In this document: in pieces, positions 1 to 5,839 of the stretch
How positions within the stretch are numbered: position 1 is the first letter of the stretch
How the letters are laid out: each line of letters opens with the position of its first letter
Source of the DNA: Micromonospora rosaria
GTDB lineage: Bacteria > Actinomycetota > Actinomycetes > Mycobacteriales > Micromonosporaceae
Assembly (NCBI RefSeq): GCF_001567585.1
Contig: NZ_LRQV01000011.1
Location: forward strand, 27,338-91,337
Direction of reading: 5' to 3'
Length of the DNA stretch: 64,000 bases
Made by a program: the position numbers and the translations under genes
The notes under the pieces: model-generated
What the model saw: only the letters and a program-made list of their open reading frames with translations
Told to the model about the DNA's origin: nothing
Database searches by the model: none

Positions 1-77
1 GTCGAGGCGACGGCGAGCTTGCCGCCGGCGTGCAGGCGGAAGACGGGATCAGCGGGGTCCACGGTGGACGAAGGCAT
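1..77 (-). CDS. NAD(P)-dependent malic enzyme, N-terminal fragment
   Basis: Only the first 25 codons lie in the window; the gene runs off the left edge. The reverse strand reads MPSSTVDPADPVFRLHAGGK followed by LAVAST. The stretch DPVFRLHAGGKLAVAST resembles the start of actinobacterial malic enzymes (DPAF-ALHRGGKMAVQAT type), which decarboxylate malate to pyruvate in the cytoplasm. A GGAG element lies 7 bases before the ATG at 77. The identification rests on this short N-terminus alone, recalled from family members, so it is probable rather than certain. Confidence 0.6.
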   Translation of the reverse strand, partial: MPSSTVDPADPVFRLHAGGKLAVAS

Positions 78-221
78 GGTGACTCCAGGATCTGTCGAGC
101 AGATTTGGGGCGGGCCGGCGCGGGCACGAAGGTGAGGCGGCGAGCGGCGGCGCGCGGTACGGGGGTCACCCGGACACCAGCCGAGCATAGTGTCAGCAGC
201 GGAAGCAGGTTGTGAGTAGGG

Positions 222-572
222 TCATACCGGGGGTCGGGCGAGCCGCCCCGGGCGGGGCCAGTAGCGCAGCAGCACCCGCCCCTGGACGTCCGCCACCCCG
301 TACGCCCGGGAGTCGTCGGTGACCAGGTCGTTGTCGCCGCGTACCCACCAGCCACCGTCCTGGGCCCGGACCGCGCGCTTGACCACCAGCAACTCGGGGC
401 GGCTGCGGAAGACCGCCAGCACGACGTCACCGGGTCGGACCGGCCGGCCACCGCGCCGGACCAGCACCGCGTCCCCGTGGCGCAGCGTCGGGGACATGGA
501 GGGCCCGGTCACCAGGACGGGCACCAGGAGCCCTCGCAGCCGGGGCGCGAAGTCGCCGTCGTCGGCCCGCAT
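222..572 (-). CDS. sodX: SodX-type S24/S26 peptidase (nickel SOD maturation protease)
   Basis: A 116-residue protein of the signal-peptidase fold. It carries GPSMSPTLRHGD, with the candidate nucleophile Ser25, and LLVVKRAV, with the general base Lys65; later WVRGDN and DSR-YG match family blocks. Its neighbour is the divergently transcribed sodN, whose product needs an N-terminal propeptide removed, so the likely role is SodN processing. I chose the ATG at 572 because a strong GGAGGTG ribosome site sits just upstream. No long membrane anchor is evident, which fits a cytoplasmic maturation enzyme. Another S26-like protease role cannot be excluded from sequence alone. Confidence 0.85.
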   Translation of the reverse strand: MRADDGDFAPRLRGLLVPVLVTGPSMSPTLRHGDAVLVRRGGRPVRPGDVVLAVFRSRPELLVVKRAVRAQDGGWWVRGDNDLVTDDSRAYGVADVQGRVLLRYWPRPGRLARPPV

Positions 573-657
573 CCGGGTTTCACCTCCGCCCCGCCGGGGA
601 GCATCTCCAGGAGTAATGTCGGCTTGGATCATCGCAAACGTCCCATGGAGGAACCCG
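573..657. promoter_or_regulatory. sodX/sodN divergent promoter region
   Basis: Only 85 bases separate the two starts, so both promoters must lie here or overlap the coding ends. A partial dyad TTGGATCATCGCAA (624-637) has the TTG...CAA ends expected of a Nur (nickel uptake regulator) box, but the fit to a TTGCAA-N5-TTGCAA consensus is weak. An alternative in-frame sodN ATG at 616 also lies here, preceded by GGAG. Confidence 0.3.
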
Positions 658-1062
658 ATGCGACTTCCGCGCATCCTTGCGCCCCGCGTGACCGCCAGCG
701 CCCACTGCGACCTGCCGTGCGGCGTGTACGACCCGGCGCAGGCCCGGATCGAGGCCGAGTCGGTCAAGGCGATCTGTGAGAAGTACCAGTCGAACACCGA
801 CCCCGAGTTCCGGACCCGGGCCATCCTGATCAAGGAGCAGCGGGCCGACCTGGTCAAGCACCACCTGTGGGTGCTGTGGACCGACTACTTCAAGCCCGCC
901 CACTTCGAGAAGTACCCGCACCTGCACCAGCTCTTCAACGAGGCCACCAAGCTGGCCGGGGCGGCCGGCGCCAAGGGCGCGACCGACCCGACCAGGGCCG
1001 ACGAGCTGCTGTCGAAGATCGACGAGATCTCCAAGATCTTCTGGGAGACCAAGCAGGCGTGA
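658..1062 (+). CDS. sodN: Nickel superoxide dismutase
   Basis: SodN dismutates superoxide in the cytoplasm, using nickel held by an N-terminal hook. The protein has 134 residues: a 15-residue propeptide (MRLPRILAPRVTASA), then HCDLPCGVYDPAQARIEAES. After cleavage His1, Cys2 and Cys6 become the nickel ligands. The rest (KYQSN, KEQRADLVKHH, DYFKP-HFEKYP, KIFWETK) follows the Streptomyces family throughout. The ATG at 658 is preceded by GGAGG at good spacing and gives a propeptide of the usual length. An ATG at 616 would add 14 residues and is less likely. The adjacent sodX supplies the protease. Confidence 0.96.
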   Translation: MRLPRILAPRVTASAHCDLPCGVYDPAQARIEAESVKAICEKYQSNTDPEFRTRAILIKEQRADLVKHHLWVLWTDYFKPAHFEKYPHLHQLFNEATKLAGAAGAKGATDPTRADELLSKIDEISKIFWETKQA

Positions 1063-1086
1063 GCCTCGCTCGCGGCTCGGACGATC

Positions 1087-1116
1087 CGGCCGGCGTGCCC
1101 TCGGGCGCGCCGGCCG
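1087..1116 (+). terminator. sodN transcription terminator candidate
   Basis: The arms CGGCCGGCG (1087-1095) and CGCCGGCCG (1108-1116) form a perfect 9-bp GC stem 24 bases after the sodN stop. There is no T-tract, as is common for actinobacterial terminators. Confidence 0.5.
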
Positions 1117-1243
1117 TCGTCGTACCGCCCCCGGTGGGCAGGCCCTCGGGGCTGCCGTCCCACCCGGCGAAACCGCCGCAGGTGACCGTCGCCACGCGGT
1201 ACGGCGACCGACCGGGTAGAGTCCCCGACCGGGGGGATGAGGT

Positions 1244-1648
1244 GTGACTCAACTGACCGGGCAGCCAGTGACCGACGACGACATCGTGCACCTCACCGTG
1301 CCTGCGGACGGGGGCTACCTCGGGGTGCTCCGGACCGCCACCGCCGGGCTCGCGGCACGGCTCCAGTTCGCCCTCGACGAGATCGAGGACCTGCGGATCG
1401 CGGTCGACGAGGCGTGCGCCATGCTGCTCGCCATCGCCACCCGCGACGCCGAGTTGGAGTGCCGGTTCACGGTGACCGACGACGCGCTGACCGTGGAGGT
1501 CACCGTCCCGACGGTGCGCGGCGCGGCGTTGCCGTCGGAGTCGTCCTTCGCCTGGAAGGTGCTCACCGCGCTCACCACCGCCGCCGCCGCGCAGGCAGCC
1601 GACGGCCGGGCCACCATCTCGCTGCTGACCCGGCGCGGCGGCTACTGA
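1244..1648 (+). CDS. RsbW/UsfX-like anti-sigma factor (HATPase fold)
   Basis: A 134-residue protein of the GHKL ATPase fold used by anti-sigma-B/F kinases. The block LQFALDEIEDLRIAVDEACA at about residues 42-61 is the conserved N-box helix. The Asn usual in kinase-active members is not obvious there (AVDEACAMLL), so it may bind a sigma factor without phosphorylating a partner, as in other actinobacterial UsfX-type proteins. The GTG start follows GATGAGG. In many actinomycetes such a gene precedes sigF/sigB, but here the next gene is convergent and unrelated, so the sigma partner must lie elsewhere. Domain family is fairly secure; the target is unknown. Confidence 0.75.
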   Translation: MTQLTGQPVTDDDIVHLTVPADGGYLGVLRTATAGLAARLQFALDEIEDLRIAVDEACAMLLAIATRDAELECRFTVTDDALTVEVTVPTVRGAALPSESSFAWKVLTALTTAAAAQAADGRATISLLTRRGGY

Positions 1649-1654
1649 CCCCGG

Positions 1655-1820
1655 CGGCCGGTGCCCGCCACCGGCCGCTCTCGACCGCCGCTGACCGCCA
1701 CCGGTCAAGGCGGTGCCCGCCACCGGCCGCTTCCCACCGCCGTTGGTCGGGGCGATGTCCGTGCGGCCCGCCGCCGGCCGCTGTCGACCGCCGCTGACCG
1801 CCACCGGTCAGGGCGGTGCC
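1655..1820. repeat. Imperfect GC-rich direct repeats
   Basis: Between the anti-sigma gene and the convergent membrane-protein gene two units recur. GGTGCCCGCCACCGGCCGCT occurs near 1660 and again near 1711. A 37-base unit beginning TCGACCGCCGCTGACCGCCA occurs at 1681-1717 and at 1784-1820 with one difference. No protein fits the strand composition. This is probably slippage- or duplication-derived spacer; the dyads within it may help termination. Confidence 0.65.
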
Positions 1821-1838
1821 GGGCCGGCGCAGCGCCGG

Positions 1839-2228
1839 TCAGTCGAAGCCGAGGGCCCGGTTCGTGGGGGTGCTCACCAGCAGCGCGCAGACCCCGAGAC
1901 CGAGGGCGATCAGCGGCACCCCGAGCCAGCCCAGCCCGCCCTGGATCATGAACCAGCCCACCGGCAGGAGCATCAACTGCAGCACGATGGCCGGCGCGCG
2001 GGCACCGGCCCGACGCCGGGCCAACGCCGAGCCCAGGGCCCAGAGCGCGACGGCGCCGCCGACCGCGAACGCGGTCACCAGCAGCGCCGTGGGCAGGTCG
2101 GCGGCGGTGGCGGTGAGATCGGCCCAGACCAGCCACGCGGCGACGAGCCCGAGCGCCACCGCCTGCCCGTGGAGCAATCGCGAGGCCCAACGGAGGGTGG
2201 CGGGCAGCGCGTCGGAGTCGATGGTCAC
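1839..2228 (-). CDS. Small integral membrane protein, function unknown
   Basis: I do not recognise a family with a known role. The 129-residue product has four hydrophobic segments: about 20-38 (AVALGLVAAWLVW), 46-70 (ALLVTAFAVGGAVALWALG), 80-100 (IVLQLMLLPVGWFMIQGGL) and 102-120 (GVPLIALGLGVCALLV). They are separated by short polar loops, including the basic stretch ARRRAGARA. The GTG at 2228 lies 7 bases after a TATCGT -10 element (2236-2241), so translation is probably leaderless. It is divergent from the lipid-kinase gene with only 43 bases between the starts. Confidence 0.7.
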   Translation of the reverse strand: MTIDSDALPATLRWASRLLHGQAVALGLVAAWLVWADLTATAADLPTALLVTAFAVGGAVALWALGSALARRRAGARAPAIVLQLMLLPVGWFMIQGGLGWLGVPLIALGLGVCALLVSTPTNRALGFD

Positions 2229-2235
2229 TCGGGCC

Positions 2236-2264
2236 ACGATACCCAAGTCGGGTCGCGGTACAGT
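2236..2264. promoter_or_regulatory. Divergent -10 elements for leaderless genes
   Basis: TATCGT on the minus strand (2236-2241) and TACAGT on the plus strand (2259-2264) each end 7 bases before a start codon (2228 and 2272). Neither gene has a Shine-Dalgarno site, so both transcripts probably begin at the start codon. Confidence 0.55.
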
Positions 2265-2271
2265 GCCGCCC

Positions 2272-3267
2272 ATGCGGGCCGTCCTGGTGGTCAATCCGAA
2301 GGCCACCACCACCAGCGAACGCAGCCGGGACGTCCTGGTCCGGGCGCTGCGCAGTGAGGTCGACCTCTCCGTGCGGTACACCCGCCGGCGGGGCCACGCG
2401 GCGGACATCGCCCGGGAGGCCGCCGACCAGGGGGTCGACGTCGTCGTCACCCTGGGTGGGGACGGCACGGTCAACGAGGTGGTGAACGGCCTGATGGCCG
2501 CCCGGGTCGCCGCCGCGCCGGACGGGACGACACCCGGTCCGGGCCGGCCCGACGACGCCGACCCGTCCGGGCCGACCCTCGCCGAGCGGCTGCCCGCCCT
2601 GGCCACCGTGCCGGGCGGCTCGACCAACGTCTTCGCCCGCGCCCTCGGGCTGCCCCGGGAGTGGCCGGACAGCACCAGCATGATCCTGGAGGGCCTGCGG
2701 CTCGGCCGGCAGCGCACGATCGGCCTGGGCCGCGCCGACGACCGCTACTTCACCTTCTGCGCCGGCTTCGGCTTCGACGCCGCCGTCATCCACCGGGTGG
2801 AGCAGGCCCGCCGCAAGGGCCGGGTCTCCACCCCCGGGCTCTACCTGCGCTCGATGCTCCAGCAGTACGTCGTGGGTACGGAGCGTCGCCATCCGGCGAT
2901 CACCGTGGAGCGGCCGGGTGAGGAGGCCGAGGCGGATCTCGCCACCGTCATCGTGCAGAACACCGCGCCGTGGACGTACGTCGGCGACCGGGAGGTCAAC
3001 CCGAACCCGGCGGCGTCGTTCGATCTGGGGCTCGACCTGCTCGCCCTGCGGCGACTACGGGTCGCCGGCACGACACGTACGGTGACGCAGTTCCTCTCCC
3101 AGCAGCCCGATCCGCACGGCCGACAGGTGCTCAGGTTGCACGATCTGGCGGAGTTCGCGCTGGTCTCGGCGCGCCCGCAGGCGTTCCAACTGGATGGGGA
3201 CTACCTTGGCGAGCGGGAGAAAGTTAGATTCACATCCGTTCCGGCCGCACTGAGAGTAATCTGTTAG
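2272..3267 (+). CDS. Diacylglycerol kinase family lipid kinase
   Basis: A 331-residue protein of the DAGK/sphingosine-kinase catalytic superfamily, which phosphorylates lipid hydroxyls with ATP at the inner membrane face. VLVVNPKA opens the fold. The nucleotide loop LGGDGTVNEVVNGL lies at about residues 61-74, and the substrate-side motif PGGSTNVFARALGLP near 115. FTFCAGFGFDAAVIH and the C-terminal QLDGDYLG complete the family pattern. A proline/aspartate-rich insert at about 80-105 is unusual. The ATG at 2272 lies 7 bases from a -10 box. The exact lipid substrate cannot be read from sequence. It precedes whiB1 in the same orientation, but a 444-base gap with its own promoter separates them. 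Confidence 0.88.
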   Translation: MRAVLVVNPKATTTSERSRDVLVRALRSEVDLSVRYTRRRGHAADIAREAADQGVDVVVTLGGDGTVNEVVNGLMAARVAAAPDGTTPGPGRPDDADPSGPTLAERLPALATVPGGSTNVFARALGLPREWPDSTSMILEGLRLGRQRTIGLGRADDRYFTFCAGFGFDAAVIHRVEQARRKGRVSTPGLYLRSMLQQYVVGTERRHPAITVERPGEEAEADLATVIVQNTAPWTYVGDREVNPNPAASFDLGLDLLALRRLRVAGTTRTVTQFLSQQPDPHGRQVLRLHDLAEFALVSARPQAFQLDGDYLGEREKVRFTSVPAALRVIC

Positions 3268-3300
3268 GTCCCGGGTACAGCCCTTGGTCGACGCGGTAAC

Positions 3301-3320
3301 CCACCGCATCGATGCGGTGG
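3301..3320. other. Perfect 20-bp palindrome after the lipid kinase gene
   Basis: CCACCGCATCGATGCGGTGG is a perfect palindrome 34 bases after the kinase stop. With no loop spacing it is a poor terminator stem, although with a 4-base loop it could still form 8 pairs. It may be a protein-binding site or part of a terminator. Confidence 0.5.
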
Positions 3321-3441
3321 CCGCCACACCGGGAGGGCAGGTGCCGGAAATGTCGACCATGTCACGAAGACCGTACTATATTGACCCAGTACTGTTACAC
3401 GCCGGGTAATCAGGACCCCCTCAAACCCGGACATAGAGGTC

Positions 3442-3514
3442 GTGAGCTTGCTCACCGCCCGGAGTTTTTCCCAGCACCACCCTTGACATTGCGTGAGTTC
3501 GTGAAAGTATTCAC
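3442..3514 (+). promoter_or_regulatory. whiB1 promoter with two CRP-like boxes
   Basis: Two exact GTGA-N6-TCAC dyads are present: GTGAGCTTGCTCAC (3442-3455) and GTGAAAGTATTCAC (3501-3514), 59 bases apart centre to centre. A TTGACA -35 (3483-3488) lies between them, with an AT-rich -10 candidate at about 3506-3513 overlapping the second box. The arrangement suggests activation from the upstream box and occlusion by the downstream one. From memory, M. tuberculosis whiB1 is controlled by CRP (Rv3676) through two sites. About 190 bases of leader follow before the gene. Confidence 0.6.
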
Positions 3515-3711
3515 AAGCGAACTTGAGTTACCGGGAACGCACCCGGACAGGCTCGGTACCTGAGCCGTCCCCGCAGGTCCCGGCGACCCGACAGGCTTGC
3601 TCACGCATTGCCGAATTGATGGACGCGAACCGTCACCAACGGCACTGCGGATGCATAAAGAAAAAGCACAAGCGTCACTGCCACCCATCCAGAATGAGGA
3701 GTGTTGCCGCC

Positions 3712-3969
3712 ATGGACTGGCGTCACCATGCTGTCTGCCGCGACGAGGACCCGGAGCTGTTCTTCCCGATCGGGACGTCTGGGCCGGCTCTCCTGCAGGT
3801 CGAGCAGGCCAAGGCCGTCTGCCGGCGCTGCTCCGTGACCGACCAGTGCCTCCAGTGGGCACTGGAGTCCGGTCAGGACGCTGGCGTCTGGGGTGGAATG
3901 AGCGAGGAGGAGCGGCGCGCCGTCAAGCGTCGCGGTGGCCTCCGGGTGCTTCGCGCTCACTCCGCCTGA
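3712..3969 (+). CDS. whiB1: WhiB1/WblE-type iron-sulfur transcription factor
   Basis: An 85-residue WhiB protein that binds a [4Fe-4S] cluster, pairs with the primary sigma factor and senses nitric oxide in the mycobacterial homologue. The cluster ligands are Cys9, Cys37, Cys40 and Cys46 (C...CRRC...C), followed by the turn GVWGGMSEEERR. The start MDWRHHAVCRDEDPELFFP is nearly identical to that of M. tuberculosis WhiB1. The frame stays open upstream (an ATG at 3619 is in frame), but the conserved MDWRH start is preferred; GAGGAG lies about 12 bases before it. The upstream CRP-like boxes point to nutrient or cAMP control. Confidence 0.95.
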   Translation: MDWRHHAVCRDEDPELFFPIGTSGPALLQVEQAKAVCRRCSVTDQCLQWALESGQDAGVWGGMSEEERRAVKRRGGLRVLRAHSA

Positions 3970-3991
3970 TCCCATCGACTAAGCGCTACCA

Positions 3992-4021
3992 CGCCCCGGC
4001 CGGATGATCCCGGCCGGGGCG
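3992..4021 (+). terminator. whiB1 terminator
   Basis: CGCCCCGGCCGG (3992-4003) and CCGGCCGGGGCG (4010-4021) form a perfect 12-bp stem with a short ATGATC-type loop, 22 bases after the whiB1 stop. It also faces the convergent chelatase gene. Confidence 0.8.
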
Positions 4022-4056
4022 TTGCGCATCCGTGGACGCCCGACCCCCGGCCCTGG

Positions 4057-4938
4057 TCACCGGGGCCGCCGCACCGTCGTGTCGACCCGACGCAGCACCA
4101 ACCCGGCCAGTTCGGGGACGTCGGTCAACGGCTCCGCCACCGTGACCGCCCCCGCGTCGCGGGCCGCCGCGACGACCGCGTCGTGGAAGAGCCCCGGCGC
4201 CAGGAAGTACGCCGACACCGCCACCCGGCGGGCCCCCCGCGCGCGCAGCCGGGCCACCGCCCGACCGACCACGGGCGGGGCCGCCGAGGCGTACGCGACC
4301 CGGCACGGCACGCCGTACCGGTCGGCGAGGGCCGCCGCCACCCGGCCCACCGAGCCCCGCGCCGGGGCGTCCCGGGTACCCGCCGCCGCCAGCACCAGCG
4401 CGTCGAACGGGGCCGGCGCCACCGGGGCGGTCAGGAGAGCCGTCCGCGCCGCACCGGTGACCGCGCCCGGTCGCGCCGGCCCGGCGAGGGAGTCCAGCAA
4501 CTCGGCGGCGACCCGGTCGGGCTGCGTCAGCCGGCGGCAGAGCGCGGCGAGCAGCGCCGGATCGACCCGGCCGTCGGCGGGGCCGAGCACGTCGGTCACC
4601 CGTACCGTCAGCGGGGGTCCGCTCTCGCGGGCCGCCGCGACCGCCGCCGGGATGTCCACCCGACGGTGGTAGGCGGCGGTGAGCAGCAGCGGGACCAGGA
4701 CCGCCCGGCGGTGCCCGGCGGCGGCGAGGCTCCGCAGCGCCTCGGTCGGACCCGGCTCGGTGTGGTCCAGCCAACTGGGCACGACCGGGGTGCCCGGTCG
4801 GGCCGCCCCGACCGCCCGGGCCAGCGCCCGGGTCGCCTCGGCCGCCCGGGGGTCCCGGCTGCCGTGCGCCACCAGCAGGATCGGGTCGCCCCGCCCCGGG
4901 TCGGCGGTCGACGCGGCGCTCAGACGTGCAGCCCGCAC
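4057..4938 (-). CDS. Sirohydrochlorin ferrochelatase-like protein (CbiX/SirB family)
   Basis: The 293-residue protein has the double CbiX layout. LLVAHGSRDPRA opens the first half with the metal-binding His, and AAAGTRD with FDALVLAA opens the second. ALVPLLLTAAYHRRVDIP and SAYFLAPGLFHD are the matching repeats carrying further His residues. The family inserts iron or cobalt into sirohydrochlorin; here it would supply sirohaem to the sulfite reductase two genes upstream. The GTG at 4938 overlaps the cysH 3' end by 19 bases, with GAGAAG upstream, so translation is probably coupled. Metal choice (Fe rather than Co) is inferred from context. Confidence 0.85.
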   Translation of the reverse strand: MRAARLSAASTADPGRGDPILLVAHGSRDPRAAEATRALARAVGAARPGTPVVPSWLDHTEPGPTEALRSLAAAGHRRAVLVPLLLTAAYHRRVDIPAAVAAARESGPPLTVRVTDVLGPADGRVDPALLAALCRRLTQPDRVAAELLDSLAGPARPGAVTGAARTALLTAPVAPAPFDALVLAAAGTRDAPARGSVGRVAAALADRYGVPCRVAYASAAPPVVGRAVARLRARGARRVAVSAYFLAPGLFHDAVVAAARDAGAVTVAEPLTDVPELAGLVLRRVDTTVRRPR

Positions 4939-5684
4939 TCGGTCTTCTCGAACATGGCCCAGCGGCCGGCGCGCGGGTCCTCCCCGGCCTTCGTCCGCCG
5001 GGTGCACGGCCAGCAGCCGATCGAGCCGTAGCCCCGCCGGAACAACTCGTTGACCGGGATGTCGTACCGGGCGACGTAGGCGTCGACGTCACCCTGGGAC
5101 CACGCCGCGATCGGGTTGACCTTGACCTTGCCCCGGCGCGCGTCGAAGGTCACCACGGGGGTGTTCGCCCGGGTCGGCGACTCGTCCCGGCGCAGGCCGG
5201 CGGCCCAGGCGTCGTAGTCGCCCAGGGCCCGCTCCAGCGGCTCCACCTTGCGCAGCTGGCAGCAGTCGTCCGGCGACTTGTTGAACAGCCGGGGGCCGTA
5301 CTCGCCGTCCTGCTGGCCCACGGTGAGCCGGGGCCGGATCGTCCGGACGGTCACCGGCAGCCGGCGGGCCACCTCGTCGCGGACCTTCAGCGTCTCCGGG
5401 AAGTGCAGGCCGGTGTCGAGGAAGACCACGTCCACCCCCGGGGCGACCCGGGAGACCAGGTGCGCCAGCACCGCGTCCGCCATCGAACTGGTCACGCAGA
5501 ACCGGTCGCCGAAGGTCTGCGCCGCCCAGCGGGCGATCTCCAGCGCGGGCGCGCCCTCCAACTCGCGGCCGGCCGTCTCGGCCAGCGCGCGCAACTCCTC
5601 GGGGCTGCGCCGGTCCGGCTCGCGCCGGGCCGGCCCGCCGAGGCCGACCAGGCCCAGCCCGGCCGCCCGGACCAGCCCGCTCAC
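4920..5684 (-). CDS. cysH: Assimilatory APS reductase (CysH)
   Basis: CysH reduces activated sulfate to sulfite. The 254-residue protein keeps the PAPS-reductase fold (VTSSMADAVLAHL, FLDTGLHFPETL) and the catalytic tail KTECGLH. It also has the cysteine set DDCCQLRKVE plus GCWPCTRR, the CC...CxxC signature of [4Fe-4S] enzymes that use adenosine 5'-phosphosulfate directly rather than PAPS. The GTG at 5684 forms a GTGA overlap with the stop of the 52-residue gene upstream. Context is sirA, the small zinc-ribbon protein, cysH and the chelatase in one operon. No cysC, cysD or cysN is in this window. Confidence 0.94.
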   Translation of the reverse strand: MSGLVRAAGLGLVGLGGPARREPDRRSPEELRALAETAGRELEGAPALEIARWAAQTFGDRFCVTSSMADAVLAHLVSRVAPGVDVVFLDTGLHFPETLKVRDEVARRLPVTVRTIRPRLTVGQQDGEYGPRLFNKSPDDCCQLRKVEPLERALGDYDAWAAGLRRDESPTRANTPVVTFDARRGKVKVNPIAAWSQGDVDAYVARYDIPVNELFRRGYGSIGCWPCTRRTKAGEDPRAGRWAMFEKTECGLHV

Positions 5685-5839
5685 CGGAGCACCGCCCGGG
5701 AGAGCAGGCCGCCGAACTTCACGGTGAAGACCCGGGCGCAGGCGTGGCACTCCCAGGCGCCGTGCCCGTCCTCGTTCGGCCGCAGGTCCTCCTCACCGCA
5801 GTAGGGGCAGTACAGAGGCGCGGAACGGGTTTCGCTCAT
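5681..5839 (-). CDS. Small zinc-ribbon protein between sirA and cysH
   Basis: A 52-residue protein (MSETRSAPLYCPYCGEEDLR at the start) with two CxxC knuckles, CPYC at 11-14 and CHAC at 31-34, consistent with one bound zinc. It is locked into the operon by two 4-base overlaps: its ATG shares ATGA with the sirA stop, and its stop shares GTGA with the cysH start. Actinomycete sulfite-reductase operons commonly carry a similar small gene at this position. Its biochemical role is not known to me; a redox or assembly helper for SirA or CysH is a guess from position. Confidence 0.85.
   Translation of the reverse strand: MSETRSAPLYCPYCGEEDLRPNEDGHGAWECHACARVFTVKFGGLLSRAVLR

Noticed and set aside
3619..3711. 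An N-terminal extension of WhiB1 from the in-frame ATG at 3619
   Set aside because: The family starts MDWRH, and the extra residues are basic, unconserved and have no ribosome site. It is probably leader sequence.
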